The notes under the pieces were generated by a model. The model had not been told where the DNA came from, did no database searches, and saw nothing but the letters and a program-made list of their open reading frames with translations. Positions 9,063-15,837 of a stretch of DNA of 32,970 nt are shown piece by piece; the first letter of the stretch is position 1; each line of letters opens with the position of its first letter. Source of the stretch: Verrucomicrobiota bacterium (GTDB taxonomy: Bacteria; Verrucomicrobiota; Verrucomicrobiia; JABWAM01); contig JABDCI010000014.1 in assembly GCA_013288215.1 (NCBI GenBank), positions 1 through 32,970 of the forward strand. Direction: 5' to 3'. Made by a program: the position numbers and the translations under genes.

Positions 9063-9288
9063 GGTACCGTCCTCCGCGAAGATTGGTCATTTCGTCTTCA
9101 ACGCTCCGCGTGGACTTGTTCATTTTGAAAAATGGGTGATCGTGAACACGCATGGTCGAAGTTCTTAAAGATGACGTTATGATGCCTTTGACTTTGCCGT
9201 GGTAAAGGATGCTGACTTCCTCGTTGCGGTCCAAAGCTTTGAGCACATCATTCATTCTGTATCTGAGATCGACTATTGATGCTTTCAT
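9052..9288 (-). CDS. vapB: Antitoxin of the VapC toxin (Phd/YefM-like)
   Basis: This 78-aa antitoxin begins at ATG 9288, with GGAG 7 nt upstream; a longer open frame to 9411 runs through the operator and is not used. The N-terminal part (MKASIVDLRYRMNDVLKALDRNEEV..LYHGKVKGII) has the beta-helix-beta pattern of Phd/YefM-type DNA-binding antitoxins. The C-terminal tail (KMNKSTRSVEDEMTNLRGGRY) is the likely toxin-neutralising segment. It precedes and overlaps the toxin gene. Autoregulation through the palindrome just upstream is inferred. Confidence 0.85.
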   Translation of the reverse strand: MKASIVDLRYRMNDVLKALDRNEEVSILYHGKVKGIITSSLRTSTMRVHDHPFFKMNKSTRSVEDEMTNLRGGRYRAI

Positions 9289-9300
9289 GTTGGTTCTCCA

Positions 9301-9325
9301 ATATGTATAGTAACTATATACATAT
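9301..9325 (-). promoter_or_regulatory. Palindromic operator/promoter of the vapBC locus
   Basis: A perfect 9-bp inverted repeat, ATATGTATA / TATACATAT, with a 7-bp spacer lies 13-37 bp upstream of the antitoxin ATG. Read on the minus strand it also contains TATA-rich -10-like hexamers. Its position and symmetry fit a toxin-antitoxin autoregulatory operator. Confidence 0.75.
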
Positions 9326-9978
9326 ATGGGTGGTTCGTCAAGGCGTCCAACGCTGCTTAAGATAAACTGACCCTGTCCGAAACAAATTGTCAGCACCCCC
9401 TTTGGAGTCATTTAGAGTCGGGTTTTACCCCATGGCGAGATCAAAGACGGTCAACTGTGCGTCGTCATACTGGAAACCTTCTTGTCAGATAATCCTCAAC
9501 AAAACGTAGGGAATCATCGCCGGATGCCTTGTTAAATCCCTTCACAGTCTCCTGCTTTCACTCATTCGAGGCGCTATGATCTCGAATGGCGAACCATCGA
9601 CGGTGATGTAGAGCCGATGTAATCATCACACCCAGCCAGATTTGAACCGCGCATAGGCTTGATCATCAAGTTCTTGAAGACCAAAAAATTGGCTGTTGCG
9701 CCCACCAGGATTTGAACCTACAACCTTCTGATCCGCAGTCAAAAAACGGTCCTTTGCTCCATTTTGCAATCTTTGATTTTTTTGCTAAATATCTGCCAAT
9801 AAGGCGATTATACACTTTCTGTTTAACTTTCATTGCCTGCGTTTTGCTATGAAAATAGCAAACAGTATCAAATTTGGATTTGATTAGGCTGCACGATGGG
9901 TACAAACCGGTTCTATAGTAAAAGCTCATAATTAACATTAGTGTTGATTATACGTATTAATTATGTTGAACTTTCTTC
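9326..9978. other. Intergenic region between the two left TA loci, with decayed coding and tRNA remnants
   Basis: No intact gene is visible. On the minus strand, around 9530-9620, a short frame reads RLYITVDGSPFEI and is broken by a stop, and a neighbouring frame reads DDSLRFVEDYLTRRFPV; these look like remnants of coding DNA but I cannot name them. A tRNA-Arg 3' half lies at 9694-9742 and a much weaker tRNA T-arm-like stretch around 9635-9665. The last 50 bp are AT-rich and hold the likely promoter of the abiE-type pair, with an 8-bp palindrome ATACGTAT (9950-9957) between two TGTTGA direct repeats (9942 and 9964). Confidence 0.5.
9694..9742 (-). pseudogene. tRNA-Arg 3'-half remnant
   Basis: On the minus strand this stretch reproduces the intact tRNA-Arg from the anticodon loop to the 3' end with only a few changes (anticodon GCG where the intact tRNA has ACG, one T-stem mismatch, ACA where the intact gene encodes CCA). 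The 5' half is absent and is replaced by unrelated T-rich sequence. Truncation at the anticodon loop is typical of tRNA remnants left at the far end of elements integrated by tyrosine recombinases. It cannot form a functional tRNA. Confidence 0.8.
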
Positions 9979-10737
9979 ATGTGGAACGAACGACAAGCCA
10001 TTGAAATTTTTCATCTGCTTTTTGTAGCGCAACTTGGCCGACGGGTGGACAAAGCGTTTTTTGCTATCAAGGGCGGCTGCAATCTCCGCTTCTTCTGCCG
10101 CAGCATCCGATATTCGGGAGACATCGACTTCGATATCCGCACGATGGCAGTTGCGACGTTGCGGAGCAACGTGGCGAACATTTTAAAATCACCCGTTTTT
10201 GGCCAATCGCTCTCTACCAAGCAAATCGCAATCGATCACGTGACTGCGACGAAGCAGACGGATACGACGCAACGTTGGAAAGTTGGCATTACGCTGCGGG
10301 GTGGAAAACCGATTCCGACAAAAATCGAGTTCTCACGCCGTAAAGGTCTCGATTCCGACCATACCCTTGAGCCGGTGGACGCGGAGCTGATGCGGACCTA
10401 CGAGCTTTATCCGATCTTGGCACAGCATTATTCTCGCGAAGCGGCGTTTCGGCAGAAGGTGGTCGCCTTGAGCCGTCGCACGGAAACGCAGGCGCGTGAC
10501 ATTTTTGACCTGAAACTGTTGCTAGATGGCGGCGCTGGACGGCAGCCATTGCCTGCTGATGTGTTGACAGAAATCCGTCGTGCCATTGAGAATGCGATGA
10601 CCATTGGCTTCGATGAGTTTTCTGGGCAAGTACGGGTTTATCTTACCGCTGATTACCAGGACTACTATCGTTCGCGCCAAGTATGGGAATCATTGCAAGA
10701 AGAGGTTGTGCGTGCTTTGGAGAATTTGCAGCCATGA
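9979..10737 (+). CDS. abiEii: AbiEii-family nucleotidyltransferase toxin
   Basis: AbiEii proteins are nucleotidyltransferase-fold toxins of type IV toxin-antitoxin and phage-abortive systems. The minimal nucleotidyltransferase signature is visible: KGGCNLRFF (31-39) followed by YSGDIDFDI, with Asp48 and Asp50 as metal ligands. A later segment (VDAELMRTYELYPILAQHYSREAAFRQKVVALSRRTETQARDIFDLKLLL) matches the family's Lys and Arg-rich helical region with the RDIFDL block. The 252-aa length is normal. The gene precedes its partner and overlaps it by 4 bp (ATGA). This toxin-first order is the reverse of the classical abiEi-abiEii order. The AT-rich upstream region gives a plausible promoter but no clear ribosome binding site. 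Confidence 0.85.
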   Translation: MWNERQAIEIFHLLFVAQLGRRVDKAFFAIKGGCNLRFFCRSIRYSGDIDFDIRTMAVATLRSNVANILKSPVFGQSLSTKQIAIDHVTATKQTDTTQRWKVGITLRGGKPIPTKIEFSRRKGLDSDHTLEPVDAELMRTYELYPILAQHYSREAAFRQKVVALSRRTETQARDIFDLKLLLDGGAGRQPLPADVLTEIRRAIENAMTIGFDEFSGQVRVYLTADYQDYYRSRQVWESLQEEVVRALENLQP

Positions 10738-11339
10738 ACCAAATTGAGGCATTGAGTCAGATCGATAAACTCGGAACACTCGGTTTCGAGACACGGGACA
10801 TCTCCGCGCTTTTGCGAGTCAGTCCTGCCAATGCCTCCATGTTGCTTAAACGCCTGGCAATAAGTGGATTCGTATATCGAGTGGCACGTGGTCGTTGGGT
10901 GCGCGCCAATCAAGAGAATCGTGAACGGTTGGTGGAACAACTCGCCGCACCCTATCCGGCTTGCATTTCCTTACAATCAGCCTTGTTCCTGCATGGCCTG
11001 ATCGAGCAGGTGCCTGCGGTCATCTATGCAGTGACACCTGGCCGCGCCCGGCGTTTCGACACACCACTAGGTTCTGTATCACTTCATCGAATACCACCTG
11101 AACTTTTTGGAGGATTCAAGATTAGCAACGATGGAACAAAGATAGCGACAGCAGAGAAAGCGCTGTTTGACTTGCTCTATCTTAGCCCGACGCGCTCACG
11201 TCTATTTGCGAGCTTGCCTGAGCTCGAAGTCCCAAAAGCATTCCGATGGAGTGAGGTTCGCCGCTGGATAGAAAAAATCGCTGCCAAAAATCGGCGTTCG
11301 TTTGTTGAACGCAAAGCTGCCGTTCTGAAAGCTGCGTAG
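10734..11339 (+). CDS. abiEi: AbiEi-type antitoxin/transcriptional regulator
   Basis: The 201-aa protein begins in the ATGA overlap with the toxin gene; a longer frame to 10683 is not needed. Residues 1-60 form a winged helix-turn-helix (GFETRDISALLRVSPANASMLLKRLAISGFVYRVARGRWV), followed by the AbiEi C-terminal domain (YPACISLQSALFLHGLIEQVPAVIYAVTPGRAR.. and the TAEKALFDLLYLSP block). Proteins of this class repress their own operon and counter the nucleotidyltransferase toxin. Its stop lies just before repeat copy B, so the pair sits at the tRNA-proximal end of its cassette. Confidence 0.85.
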   Translation: MNQIEALSQIDKLGTLGFETRDISALLRVSPANASMLLKRLAISGFVYRVARGRWVRANQENRERLVEQLAAPYPACISLQSALFLHGLIEQVPAVIYAVTPGRARRFDTPLGSVSLHRIPPELFGGFKISNDGTKIATAEKALFDLLYLSPTRSRLFASLPELEVPKAFRWSEVRRWIEKIAAKNRRSFVERKAAVLKAA

Positions 11340-11350
11340 ATCGTGAAAAT

Positions 11351-11487
11351 CGGCTTTGCCCCTGTTTATGATGAAAAGCCGAGCCGCCCTTTTGAAGTGG
11401 TGCGCCCAATGATTCCCAGTTTGAACCAAATTGCCTCCTGGGTGCGGGAAGTGAAACTGTTGAAGAAAGCTCAAGCATTGATTCATC
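11351..11487 (+). repeat. Repeat copy B: tRNA terminator copy, tRNA-Arg 3' end and diverged cassette end
   Basis: Bases 11351-11408 match the tRNA-Arg downstream flank at 23389-23444, including the hairpin CGGCTTT/AAAGCCG and TTTGCCCCTGTTTATGATGA, and run into the shared TGGTGCGCCCA (11398-11408). The next ~20 bp (ATGATTCCCAGTTTGAAC) are identical to copies A, C and D. Beyond that the DNA diverges while the translation stays similar (SLNQIASWVREVKLLKKAQ here, SLNSIVCWLKEIEALRQAQ elsewhere). Conserved W, E and AQ positions suggest the sequence was once under protein-level selection. Confidence 0.8.
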
Positions 11488-11597
11488 ACAAAAATGTGGC
11501 GGGTCTCGCCGCGCTTAGAAGAGCAAGCGCACCCGGCGGCGCCAACCGTTTTCGCAAGAGGAGGCCCCCGGTTACCATGGATCTGGCATCGTTTGCA

Positions 11598-12143
11598 TTA
11601 TACTCTTACTCCAAGTGCAGGATGTAGAGTGGAAATATCATCCATCTCTTCCTTTTCAGGAAAAGTTATTTCGCCACTTTGAATTCCAGTTATTTCTCTC
11701 CAGACGATGGGTGGTGGTTCATTGATAGCCGCCCAAAAAATACCGAGCTGCTTGACCGTCTTCATGAACTCGGCGAAATCCATGGGCTTTACCACATAAG
11801 CGTTGACTCCATGTTTGTAACACTCGATTAAGTCCGGTGTTTCGCGCGAGGACGAAAGCACGACCACGGGTATGATCTTCAAATACTCGTCGGCCTTGAT
11901 GATCCTCAAAACTTCCAGTCCACCGACCTTGGGCATCTTGAGATCGAGCAGCACCACGATGGGATTGCCGGCCGCGCGTGTTTTAAATTTTCCACGGCGA
12001 TAAAGATAATCCAGTGCTTCGGCGCCGTTGTCCACGACAGAGACTTTGTTAGCCAGATGATATTCCTCCAGCGCATTCAACGTAAGTTCGACATCCCGCG
12101 GATCGTCTTCAACCAACAGGATGTTTCTTGTTTCAGTGTTCAT
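11598..12143 (-). CDS. Single-domain response regulator (Rcp1/CheY-like)
   Basis: This is a stand-alone receiver protein of 181 aa. The acidic pocket is LLVEDDPRD, the phosphoacceptor is Asp67 (VVLLDLKMPKVGG), and the switch residues are VVLSSS and KPMD. The insertion YLYRRGKF and the ending LGIFWAAINEPP are typical of the Rcp1-like receivers partnered with phytochrome-type kinases. The start at 12143 has GGAGG upstream and overlaps the PAS-kinase gene by 11 bp, so the upstream kinase is its likely partner. There is no output domain, so it probably relays phosphate or acts through protein contacts. It is the last gene of the six-gene operon. Confidence 0.9.
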   Translation of the reverse strand: MNTETRNILLVEDDPRDVELTLNALEEYHLANKVSVVDNGAEALDYLYRRGKFKTRAAGNPIVVLLDLKMPKVGGLEVLRIIKADEYLKIIPVVVLSSSRETPDLIECYKHGVNAYVVKPMDFAEFMKTVKQLGIFWAAINEPPPIVWREITGIQSGEITFPEKEEMDDISTLHPALGVRV

Positions 12144-13314
12144 TGCTCCCTCCGTTTTGCTTTGGGATCGAAAAGAAAAATATCGCACCGCAGTTCATCA
12201 CGCCTTCCGCCCATGCCCGGCCGCCGTGCCGGTGAATGATGCGTTGGACGTTCGCCAAGCCGATCCCCGTGCCCTCGAATTCATCCTGGCTGTGCAGGCG
12301 TTGAAACACGCCGAACAGTTTGCCGGTATAACGCGGATCGAAGCCCACACCGTTGTCTCGAATGAAGATCGCCGTCTTGCCGTTGTCACTGGGAGCACAA
12401 CCGATTTCGATTTTGGCCTGGGCGCGAGTGCCGGTGAACTTCACTGCATTGGAAATCAGATTGACCAGTACCAGGCGCAAGAGGGCGCTGTCGGCCTGCA
12501 CCATCGGCAACGGGTGGATTTCCCAGACAATGTTTCTTTTTTTCGTGTCCACCTGAAAGTCGCCCAATGTCTCCTGGACCAATTCGTTGAGATTGACGTC
12601 CGTCTTTTGCAATTCCGCACGTCCCATGTGCGAGAACTCCAACAAGTCGTCAATTAAATTTCCCATCCGTTTCCCCGCCTTGGAAATCGTCATCAGATGA
12701 CGGAGACTCGTTTGGGAAAGTGAAGGCCCTGCGTCTTTTTGCAACAGATCCACGAAGCCCATGACATGGCGTAGCGGCGCGCGCAAATCGTGGGAGACGG
12801 AATAACTGAACGCTTCCAGTTCCTGGTTGGCGGCTTGCAGTTGTGCTGTGCGTTCGACAACGCGTTGCTCAAGTTCCGCATTGAGACGGCGTATTTCATT
12901 TTCAGCGTGTTTGCGTTCCGTGATATCTCGGATGTTGCATTGAATCACTTTTGTGTCACCGGCTTGATACACGTTGCTGACAAACTCCACGGCAATGTGA
13001 CGGCCATCCATCGTTTCCAGTGGCAGGTTTTCATAGCGGACATACCCGTCTTTTTGTAATCGCTCCAACATGGCTTGATTGGACTCGATGTCCTTGAACG
13101 GACTAAGCTCGCCGACGGTTTTACCGGTCATTTCTCTATGAGAAAACCCCAGAAGTTCAATCAAGAAAGGATTCACATCGTTGATGCGTCCCGTGTCAAC
13201 GTCCAGAATCAGGATGCCATCCTTCGCCGTTTCGAATAGCCGACGATAACTAAGCTCGGAGGCGCGGAGCGCCTCATTGCCTGTTACGTTCTCGTTTTGA
13301 TGATCGTTTTTCAT
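12133..13314 (-). CDS. PAS-domain sensor histidine kinase
   Basis: A soluble 393-aa kinase. Residues ~20-135 form a PAS domain with PAC motif (LFETAKDGILILDVDTGRI.. to VIQCNIRDITERKHAE). A coiled-coil linker follows, then HisKA with phosphoacceptor His175 (FSYSVSHDLRAPLRHV) and a complete HATPase_c (LVNLISNAVKFT, IRDNGVGFDPRY, EGTGIGLANVQRI). The H-box resembles bacteriophytochrome-type kinases, which fits the Rcp-like regulator encoded next. The start at 13314 gives an ATGA overlap with the receiver gene upstream. With no membrane segment, it senses a cytoplasmic signal through PAS. Confidence 0.92.
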   Translation of the reverse strand: MKNDHQNENVTGNEALRASELSYRRLFETAKDGILILDVDTGRINDVNPFLIELLGFSHREMTGKTVGELSPFKDIESNQAMLERLQKDGYVRYENLPLETMDGRHIAVEFVSNVYQAGDTKVIQCNIRDITERKHAENEIRRLNAELEQRVVERTAQLQAANQELEAFSYSVSHDLRAPLRHVMGFVDLLQKDAGPSLSQTSLRHLMTISKAGKRMGNLIDDLLEFSHMGRAELQKTDVNLNELVQETLGDFQVDTKKRNIVWEIHPLPMVQADSALLRLVLVNLISNAVKFTGTRAQAKIEIGCAPSDNGKTAIFIRDNGVGFDPRYTGKLFGVFQRLHSQDEFEGTGIGLANVQRIIHRHGGRAWAEGVMNCGAIFFFSIPKQNGGSNEH

Positions 13315-13877
13315 GAAACACACAACTGCTGAAGGGCGTTCACCCCTTTGGGTGTGTGTGTGGGTTCAACCCAGCATGAGTGTAAACCAAGTGCGGATGG
13401 CTGGCTTCTCCAGTTTGGCGGAGGCGCGATTTGCGCGTGGGTGCCGTTGGTTGCATGTAGAACTTCTTTCACCGTTTCCAATAATTTTGCGACAGTATAG
13501 GGCTTGAGCAGCATAGCGGCGGGCTGGAGCCAGGGGTATCGGGCGAATTCCTCCTTGAGCGAAATTCCTGTGGACATGATGACCGGCAGGGCCATGCAGT
13601 CGGCACGCAACTTTTTGAACAATTTAATGCCTGACACCCTCGGCATGTTGTGGTCGGTAATTAGAAGATCGTACCTTTCGGTATGGAGTAACTGCCACGC
13701 AGATGCGCAATCAGCGGCGGCGGCCACCTTATAGCCAGAGTGAATCAGCGCTTTAGCGCAAAGTTGGCGGATGTACGGCTCGTCATCCACCACGAGAATG
13801 CGTCGGGATGGATTCGGTCTGTTTTGAAGTTGTGCGCTGGCCGGCTCTCCAGCACGCGAGATTTTATTTTTTATCAT
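13311..13877 (-). CDS. Receiver-domain response regulator without output domain
   Basis: A 188-aa protein with a receiver domain at about residues 26-145: RRILVVDDEPYIRQL, phosphoacceptor Asp75 (LLITDHNMPRVSG), STGISL and KPYT. The short tail (HAQIAPPPNWRSQPSAL..) has no recognisable output domain. The ATG at 13877 is chosen because the frame upstream is non-protein-like and shadows the NarL-type gene. It overlaps the PAS kinase by 4 bp. It is the only gene in the run with a real upstream gap (119 bp), and that gap contains a GGGGT/ACCCC palindrome, so it may have its own promoter. Confidence 0.85.
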   Translation of the reverse strand: MIKNKISRAGEPASAQLQNRPNPSRRILVVDDEPYIRQLCAKALIHSGYKVAAAADCASAWQLLHTERYDLLITDHNMPRVSGIKLFKKLRADCMALPVIMSTGISLKEEFARYPWLQPAAMLLKPYTVAKLLETVKEVLHATNGTHAQIAPPPNWRSQPSALGLHSCWVEPTHTPKGVNALQQLCVS

Positions 13878-13913
13878 GGCACGACAAGTAAGCCGGAATG
13901 TCTTGCAGGCTGC

Positions 13914-13947
13914 TATGGGGTGTATCCCTATGGGGGATTGACCCCAT
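13914..13947. promoter_or_regulatory. GGGGT/ACCCC palindromic sites upstream of the receiver gene
   Basis: Bases 13914-13930, read on the minus strand, are TAGGGATACACCCCATA; the site at 16747-16763 reads TAGGGTTACACCCCATA (16 of 17 identical). It is followed by ATGGGG-6-CCCCAT (13930-13947). The location in the only sizeable gap of the operon suggests an internal operator or promoter, possibly bound by the NarL-type regulator; the regulator assignment is inference. Confidence 0.55.
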
Positions 13948-13996
13948 CCAGGATTGTTGTGAATCCAGCCCTGGATTTGATGACGAGAACGCAGCC

Positions 13997-14674
13997 CTAA
14001 ATGATGGTCAACTGGACACTGCTCTCGATTATGCCCGCACCTATGGCATAGCGGGTGAGACCGGCGGTGTCGTGGATATTGAGCTTCTCCATGAGATGCT
14101 CGCGATGCTTCTCTACAGTCTTGATGGCGATGCCGAGTTCCGCTGCGGTTTCTTTGTTGGCCTTGCCCTCGGCGATCAGTTGGAGCACTTCCAACTCGCG
14201 TGAAGTCAGCGGGGTGATTTTCTTTTTGATCAGACCCGTGCGGTCGCGCGATTGCGAATTGAGACGATCGAGGCGCCTGGAGATTGAGGGGCTGAAAAAC
14301 ATTCCTCCCTTTTGGACCTCCCGGATCGCCTGGCACACATCTTGGGCGGAAGTTTGCTTGAGCAGAAATCCCACCGCACCGCAATCGGTTGCGTTTTTGA
14401 CATAGGCGTCGTCACTGTGTGCGGAGAGCATGAGTACTTTGGTGGTGGGGACGGCTTTGAGCACCTGGCGGGTAGCCTCCAAACCGTTGAGCCACGGCAT
14501 CGCGATGTCCATCAACACCACGGCGGGACGAAACTTTTTGGCCAGTGCGACCGCCTGACGGCCGTCTTGCGCTTCGCCGATTATTTGGAGATCGTCTTCC
14601 AACTCGAGCATCTTGCGAAATCCTTCGCGCACAATCGTATGGTCTTCTGCCAGCAATATCGTGATTCGTTTCAT
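13997..14674 (-). CDS. NarL/FixJ-family response regulator
   Basis: A 225-aa DNA-binding response regulator. The receiver domain holds LLAEDHTIVREG, phosphoacceptor Asp56 (VVLMDIAMPWLNG), MLSAHSDD and LLKQTS. The C-terminal LuxR-type helix-turn-helix is complete (LTSRELEVLQLIAEGKANKETAAELGIAIKTVEKHREHLMEKL). Its start overlaps the stop of the HisKA_3 kinase gene by 4 bp, so that kinase is the obvious cognate partner. NarL-type regulators bind short inverted heptamers; the GGGGT/ACCCC palindromes at 16634-16651, 16747-16763 and 13914-13947 are candidate targets. Confidence 0.93.
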   Translation of the reverse strand: MKRITILLAEDHTIVREGFRKMLELEDDLQIIGEAQDGRQAVALAKKFRPAVVLMDIAMPWLNGLEATRQVLKAVPTTKVLMLSAHSDDAYVKNATDCGAVGFLLKQTSAQDVCQAIREVQKGGMFFSPSISRRLDRLNSQSRDRTGLIKKKITPLTSRELEVLQLIAEGKANKETAAELGIAIKTVEKHREHLMEKLNIHDTAGLTRYAIGAGIIESSVQLTII

Positions 14675-15837
14675 AGACTTTCTAGTTTGGTTCCAGAGGA
14701 CTTCATCACCAACGCTCTCCTGAGGGCCTTGTCGAACGGAATTTGCGCCGTGATGGTGGTGCCTTTGCCCGGAGCGGATTCGACATCAAAAAGGCCACCG
14801 ACCATCTCCAACCGTTCCCTCATGCCGAGCAGCCCGAGGTGTTTGCCGCCATTGGCGTGCAAGGCGCGTTTCACGTTAAAGGATTTGCCGTCGTCTTTCA
14901 TTTTGATGCAAATGTAGTCACGAAGTTTCTGGATGCTCACTTCCACCTGGCTGGCTTGCGCGTGGCGGGCCACATTGGTGAGCGCTTCCTGCGCAACGCG
15001 ATAGAGGATCGTTCGCTTGTTGCTGTCCAATTGTTCCACCCCCGCAAAGGAAGTCAAACGAGTGCGGACGCCGGTCCGCGTGGTAAAGTTTTTCATGAAG
15101 GAATGCAGGGCGGGAATCAGTCCGAGATCATCCAATACCGCCGGGCGCAATTCGCGGGCGAACTGATGCACGATGTTCACCGATTTTTCCACCATCCGCT
15201 GCGTGAGGGAGATGTTGCGGTAAAGACCCTTACTGTTGAGCGCGGCCTCCTTTTTCAGGGTTGCTAGCCGGACGTTAATACCTGTCAGTGTTTGGGCGAT
15301 GACATCATGCAGCTCGCGGCTGATCTCCCGGCGTTCCTCCTCCTGTGTCGAAAGAATTTTGCGGGACAATTGCCGCAACTGCTCCTGCAGGTGATCCGAC
15401 TGTTCCAATAACTGGCTGTAATGGCGCTCGCTTTTTTTGAGGGCCACCTCCACCGCCTTGCGCTGGGCGATTTCCTGTTTTAACTCCAGGTTCGAAGCGG
15501 CCAGTTCCACGGTGCGCTGACTCAGTAACTCGACGATTTGGTTCAGGTCGGTGGTGGCCTTCTGCGTGTTGCGATGAATGTTCTCGGTCGGTGTGATCGC
15601 TTCGGTAAAAAAAATCCCCGCCTGCTTGATGAGGCTGGCACGCTTGCTGGCCAGGCGGCCCGGCAACACTTGGGTAATCAGGATCTGTTCATGGAGCTTG
15701 GCCATGTCCAGCGTATGCAAACCGGCGGTAAGGGCCTGCTGGCCCATGCAGTGCGCCGGTTGCAAGAGTGCTCTCGGCCCTTGTTTCAGATAAGTTAGCA
15801 ACGCCGCTTGATAACGTTTTGAAAAATTGTGTTTCAT
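14671..15837 (-). CDS. Histidine kinase (HisKA_3/NarX-type) with RsbU_N-like N-terminal domain
   Basis: A soluble 388-aa kinase. Residues ~8-85 (RYQAALLTYLKQGPRALLQPAHCMGQQAL..LHTLDMAKLHEQIL) resemble the N-terminal RsbU/RsbR-type helical domain of general-stress regulators. A long coiled coil follows (~95-160), then the HisKA_3 dimerisation domain with phosphoacceptor His177 (EISRELHDVIAQTLTGI), LRPAVLDDLGL, and an HATPase domain with N-box RVAQEALTNVARHA and G-box HLGLLGMRERLEMVGG. It is coupled by 4-bp overlaps to a kinase-dead paralog upstream and to the NarL-type regulator downstream. It probably senses a cytoplasmic stress signal and phosphorylates that regulator. Confidence 0.92.
   Translation of the reverse strand: MKHNFSKRYQAALLTYLKQGPRALLQPAHCMGQQALTAGLHTLDMAKLHEQILITQVLPGRLASKRASLIKQAGIFFTEAITPTENIHRNTQKATTDLNQIVELLSQRTVELAASNLELKQEIAQRKAVEVALKKSERHYSQLLEQSDHLQEQLRQLSRKILSTQEEERREISRELHDVIAQTLTGINVRLATLKKEAALNSKGLYRNISLTQRMVEKSVNIVHQFARELRPAVLDDLGLIPALHSFMKNFTTRTGVRTRLTSFAGVEQLDSNKRTILYRVAQEALTNVARHAQASQVEVSIQKLRDYICIKMKDDGKSFNVKRALHANGGKHLGLLGMRERLEMVGGLFDVESAPGKGTTITAQIPFDKALRRALVMKSSGTKLESL

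Noticed and set aside
9635..9665. Third tRNA-like T-arm on the minus strand (GGTTCAAATCTGGC)
   Set aside because: Two of five T-stem pairs are mismatched and no acceptor or anticodon arm can be formed, so it may be chance.
9666..9938. 90-codon minus-strand open frame
   Set aside because: It contains the tRNA-Arg remnant and has no protein family features.
11343..11627. 94-codon open frame covering repeat copy B
   Set aside because: It begins in the duplicated terminator hairpin and runs into the 3' end of the receiver gene on the other strand; only the repeat part is conserved.
13878..14384. N-terminal extension of the receiver gene to 14384
   Set aside because: It lies antiparallel in frame over the NarL-type gene region with a non-protein-like composition; ATG 13877 gives a normal receiver protein.
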